Shown: in pieces, positions 62,433 to 64,000 of the stretch
Position numbering within the stretch: position 1 is the first letter of the stretch
Layout of the letters: every line of letters starts with the position of its first letter
Source: Salinisphaera dokdonensis
Lineage (GTDB): Bacteria; Pseudomonadota; Gammaproteobacteria; Nevskiales; Salinisphaeraceae
Direction: 5' to 3'
Length of the DNA stretch: 64,000 nt
NCBI RefSeq assembly: GCF_040361215.1
Contig: NZ_APND01000001.1
Coordinates: forward strand, 868,001 to 932,000
The notes under the pieces: model-generated
Told to the model about the DNA's origin: nothing
Database searches by the model: none
The model's input: only the letters and a program-made list of their open reading frames with translations
Position numbers and translations under genes: made by a program

Positions 62433-63275
62433 ATGCCCGAAGGGCCGGAAATCAGGCGCATGGCCGACGATATCGATCGGGCGGTCGGCAACGACGAGGC
62501 GCGCTCGATATTCTTCGCGTTCGATCGTTACAAGCGCTTTGAGCCGTCGCTGACCGGCCGCCGAATCGAGGCGGTCGAGCCCCGTGGCAAGGCGGTGCTC
62601 GTATTCTTCTCGGCGAGTGACAGCGACGGCCCCTGGTGTGTCTATAGTCACAACCAGCTTTATGGCCAGTGGCGTATCGGCCGCGCCGATCACGAACCGG
62701 ACACCCGGCGCCAGCTGCGCTTCGCCATCATCGGCGACACGCGTGCGGCGCGGCTCTACAGCGCCTCGGATATCCGGGTGGTACGAACCGACGCGTTGAA
62801 CGACGTGCCCTATCTCGCAAAGCTCGGCCCGGATCCGCTCAACGACGAATCGGTCGACGACGCAGTACTCGACGATCGGCTCGATGACAGGCGCTTTGCC
62901 GGCCGCGCGCTGGGCGGATTGCTGCTGGATCAGCAGTTCATCGCGGGCATCGGCAACTATCTGCGTTCCGAGATCCTGTTCGAAGCCGGCCTGCACCCGG
63001 CACGCAAGCCGCGCACGCTCTCGACCGACGAACGCGGGCGGCTGGTCACCGCCGTGCGTGTGCTGATCGAACGCGCCTATCGCCTCAAGGGCATCACCAA
63101 CGATCCCGAACGCGCAGAGCGCCTCAAGGCTGAGGGCAAGCGCTTCGGCGCCCGCCGACACATGGTCTTCGAACGTGCCGGCAAGGGCTGCTACCGATGC
63201 GGCACCGCGATCGAGAAAACACGTATCGCCAGCCGCCGACTCTATGCCTGCCCGGCGTGTCAGCCGGCTAGTTGA
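62433..63275 (+). CDS. nei: Endonuclease VIII (Nei) DNA glycosylase
   Basis: The 280-residue Fpg/Nei protein starts PEGPEIRR, with Pro2 and Glu3 as the catalytic N-terminus, then GIGNYLRSEILFEAGLHP and the C-terminal zinc finger CYRCGTAIEKTRIASRRLYACPAC. The body shape (RIEAVEPRGKAVLVFF) matches Nei, which removes oxidised pyrimidines from DNA. Its end overlaps the convergent exoD stop by 8 bases. Confidence 0.88.
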   Translation: MPEGPEIRRMADDIDRAVGNDEARSIFFAFDRYKRFEPSLTGRRIEAVEPRGKAVLVFFSASDSDGPWCVYSHNQLYGQWRIGRADHEPDTRRQLRFAIIGDTRAARLYSASDIRVVRTDALNDVPYLAKLGPDPLNDESVDDAVLDDRLDDRRFAGRALGGLLLDQQFIAGIGNYLRSEILFEAGLHPARKPRTLSTDERGRLVTAVRVLIERAYRLKGITNDPERAERLKAEGKRFGARRHMVFERAGKGCYRCGTAIEKTRIASRRLYACPACQPAS

Positions 63276-63858
63276 TCAGGGTGAAGACGAAGTAACCGGC
63301 CAGCCCGGCCGGCACTATCCCGGCCAGCACCCAGAAGCCGTCGCGGCCCGTCAGCCCCAGGCCCATGAGGGCGATCGCGAACGCGGGCGCAGCTGCAGCG
63401 AAGGGAATGATCTCGAGCGGAATCATGCAGGCGCCGAGCACAACACAAGCGACGCCGATCAGTCGCGTGGATGCGCCCTCGACCAGCACGTGCAGGCGCG
63501 GACGCACCAGCCGGTCGATACGCCGGGTCCACGGCGTAAGCCGTCGCGAGACCTGCTTGTAGCGTTGACGCTCGATCGATAGCTCGCGCAGTTTGGCCGG
63601 CAGCCACGGATAATCCTTGCCGAACACGAGTTGGGTCGAAACGAGCGCGATCGAGATGCCGCATACGCTCGGTATGCCCGGCACCGCCCCGGTCGGCAGT
63701 GCCGCAATCAACGCGAACATGAGCACCAGCGGCCCGTAGCCGCGTTCGCCGATGACGGTGAGAATCTCGCCAATCGACAGACGATCGCTGGCGCCCGCGT
63801 CGCTTGGCGTCGAATCAAGCGATTCGAGCAGCGCGGTGAGTGTCGTGGCTTCGCCCAT
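63268..63858 (-). CDS. Exopolysaccharide synthesis ExoD-like membrane protein
   Basis: The 196-residue protein has the ExoD pattern: GYGPLVLMFALIAALPTGAVPGIPSVCGISIALVSTQLVFGKDYPWLPAKLREL, then a basic cytoplasmic region and two or three hydrophobic segments at the C-terminus. Rhizobium ExoD is linked to exopolysaccharide production and alkali tolerance; the molecular role is unknown. ATG 63858 starts MGEATTLTALLES; the frame runs on upstream without similarity. It is convergent with nei. Confidence 0.8.
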   Translation of the reverse strand: MGEATTLTALLESLDSTPSDAGASDRLSIGEILTVIGERGYGPLVLMFALIAALPTGAVPGIPSVCGISIALVSTQLVFGKDYPWLPAKLRELSIERQRYKQVSRRLTPWTRRIDRLVRPRLHVLVEGASTRLIGVACVVLGACMIPLEIIPFAAAAPAFAIALMGLGLTGRDGFWVLAGIVPAGLAGYFVFTLIN

Positions 63859-63997
63859 GCGGGGGCTTCTTTGCAAGGTCTGAATGAGCGTCAGACTAGC
63901 ATGGGCGGGCGATGTTCCCTGCTGGCGCCCGCGTTTGCAGCACGCGTTGCGCGCGTCGTTTATTGTATGGGGCACATATTTCCAAGCGGAAACCAGC

Positions 63998-64000
63998 ATG
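63998..64000 (+). other. Possible start codon of a gene continuing beyond the window
   Basis: The last three bases are ATG, preceded by GCGGAAACCAGC, a plausible Shine-Dalgarno spacing. Only the codon is visible, so the product is unknown. Confidence 0.3.

Overview
The window is one contiguous piece of a high-GC (visibly around 60-65%) bacterial chromosome from a Gammaproteobacterium. Pointers to this are the complete 13-gene nuoA-N operon with fused nuoCD and an E. coli-type long nuoG, HslR/Hsp15, a periplasmic LigE-type ligase, RmuC and Uup. Halophilic or marine relatives such as Salinisphaeraceae are a guess; nothing here fixes the genus. There is no rRNA, prophage, insertion sequence or CRISPR array. 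Almost all of the DNA is densely packed ordinary coding sequence.

Layout. 1-5.9 kb: tail of a GST-like gene, two small overlapping genes (one a lipoprotein), an MDR oxidoreductase, a proline-racemase-superfamily enzyme with altered active-site residues, an exported ATP-dependent DNA ligase, an ABM-domain protein and an AEC transporter. 6-17.5 kb: an Old Yellow Enzyme, an azurin-like cupredoxin, a zinc alcohol dehydrogenase, a phosphoribosyltransferase, a crotonase, an MgtC/DUF4010 membrane protein, a dienelactone hydrolase, a lipoprotein, a type IV pilin, Hsp15, a GST, a ComEA-like protein, a methyltransferase and an acireductone dioxygenase. 17.6-19.6 kb: an aconitase. 19.9-34.5 kb: the complete respiratory complex I operon, mostly translationally coupled. 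34.6-37.7 kb: a D-2-hydroxyacid dehydrogenase, a TIGR01777 epimerase, tRNA-Gly(CCC) and a lipoprotein.

37.8-46.1 kb: an acyclic-terpene/branched acyl-CoA catabolic cluster (atuA, atuD, atuC, atuE, atuF-like) read leftward, with a divergent TetR regulator. 46.3-50.9 kb: a quinone oxidoreductase with an 18-bp operator-like palindrome, then a glycosyltransferase plus UDP-sulfoquinovose synthase pair (a predicted sulfolipid pathway) and a membrane protein. 50.9-55.9 kb: a GGDEF cyclase, then a leftward CstA cassette: cstA, a CC-motif protein, a small protein ending in Cys-Cys, and an ArsA/Get3-like ATPase. 56-60.6 kb: rhodanese-MoeB, RmuC and Uup. 60.6-61.67 kb: a 1.07 kb stretch without a credible gene, full of hairpins; it holds two inverted copies of a hairpin unit, with compensatory base changes, and a degenerate third copy. 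61.7-64 kb: YceI, endonuclease VIII and ExoD.

The most interesting items are the structured hairpin element at 60.8-61.5 kb, the CstA/CC/ArsA-like cassette, the SQD1-glycosyltransferase pair, the proline-racemase homologue with Ser/Thr in place of both catalytic Cys, and the nuoH-nuoI junction, where a 19-codon mini-ORF bridges the two genes. Starts were chosen by Shine-Dalgarno spacing, overlap and expected family length. All functional names rest on motif recognition by eye, not on database searches.
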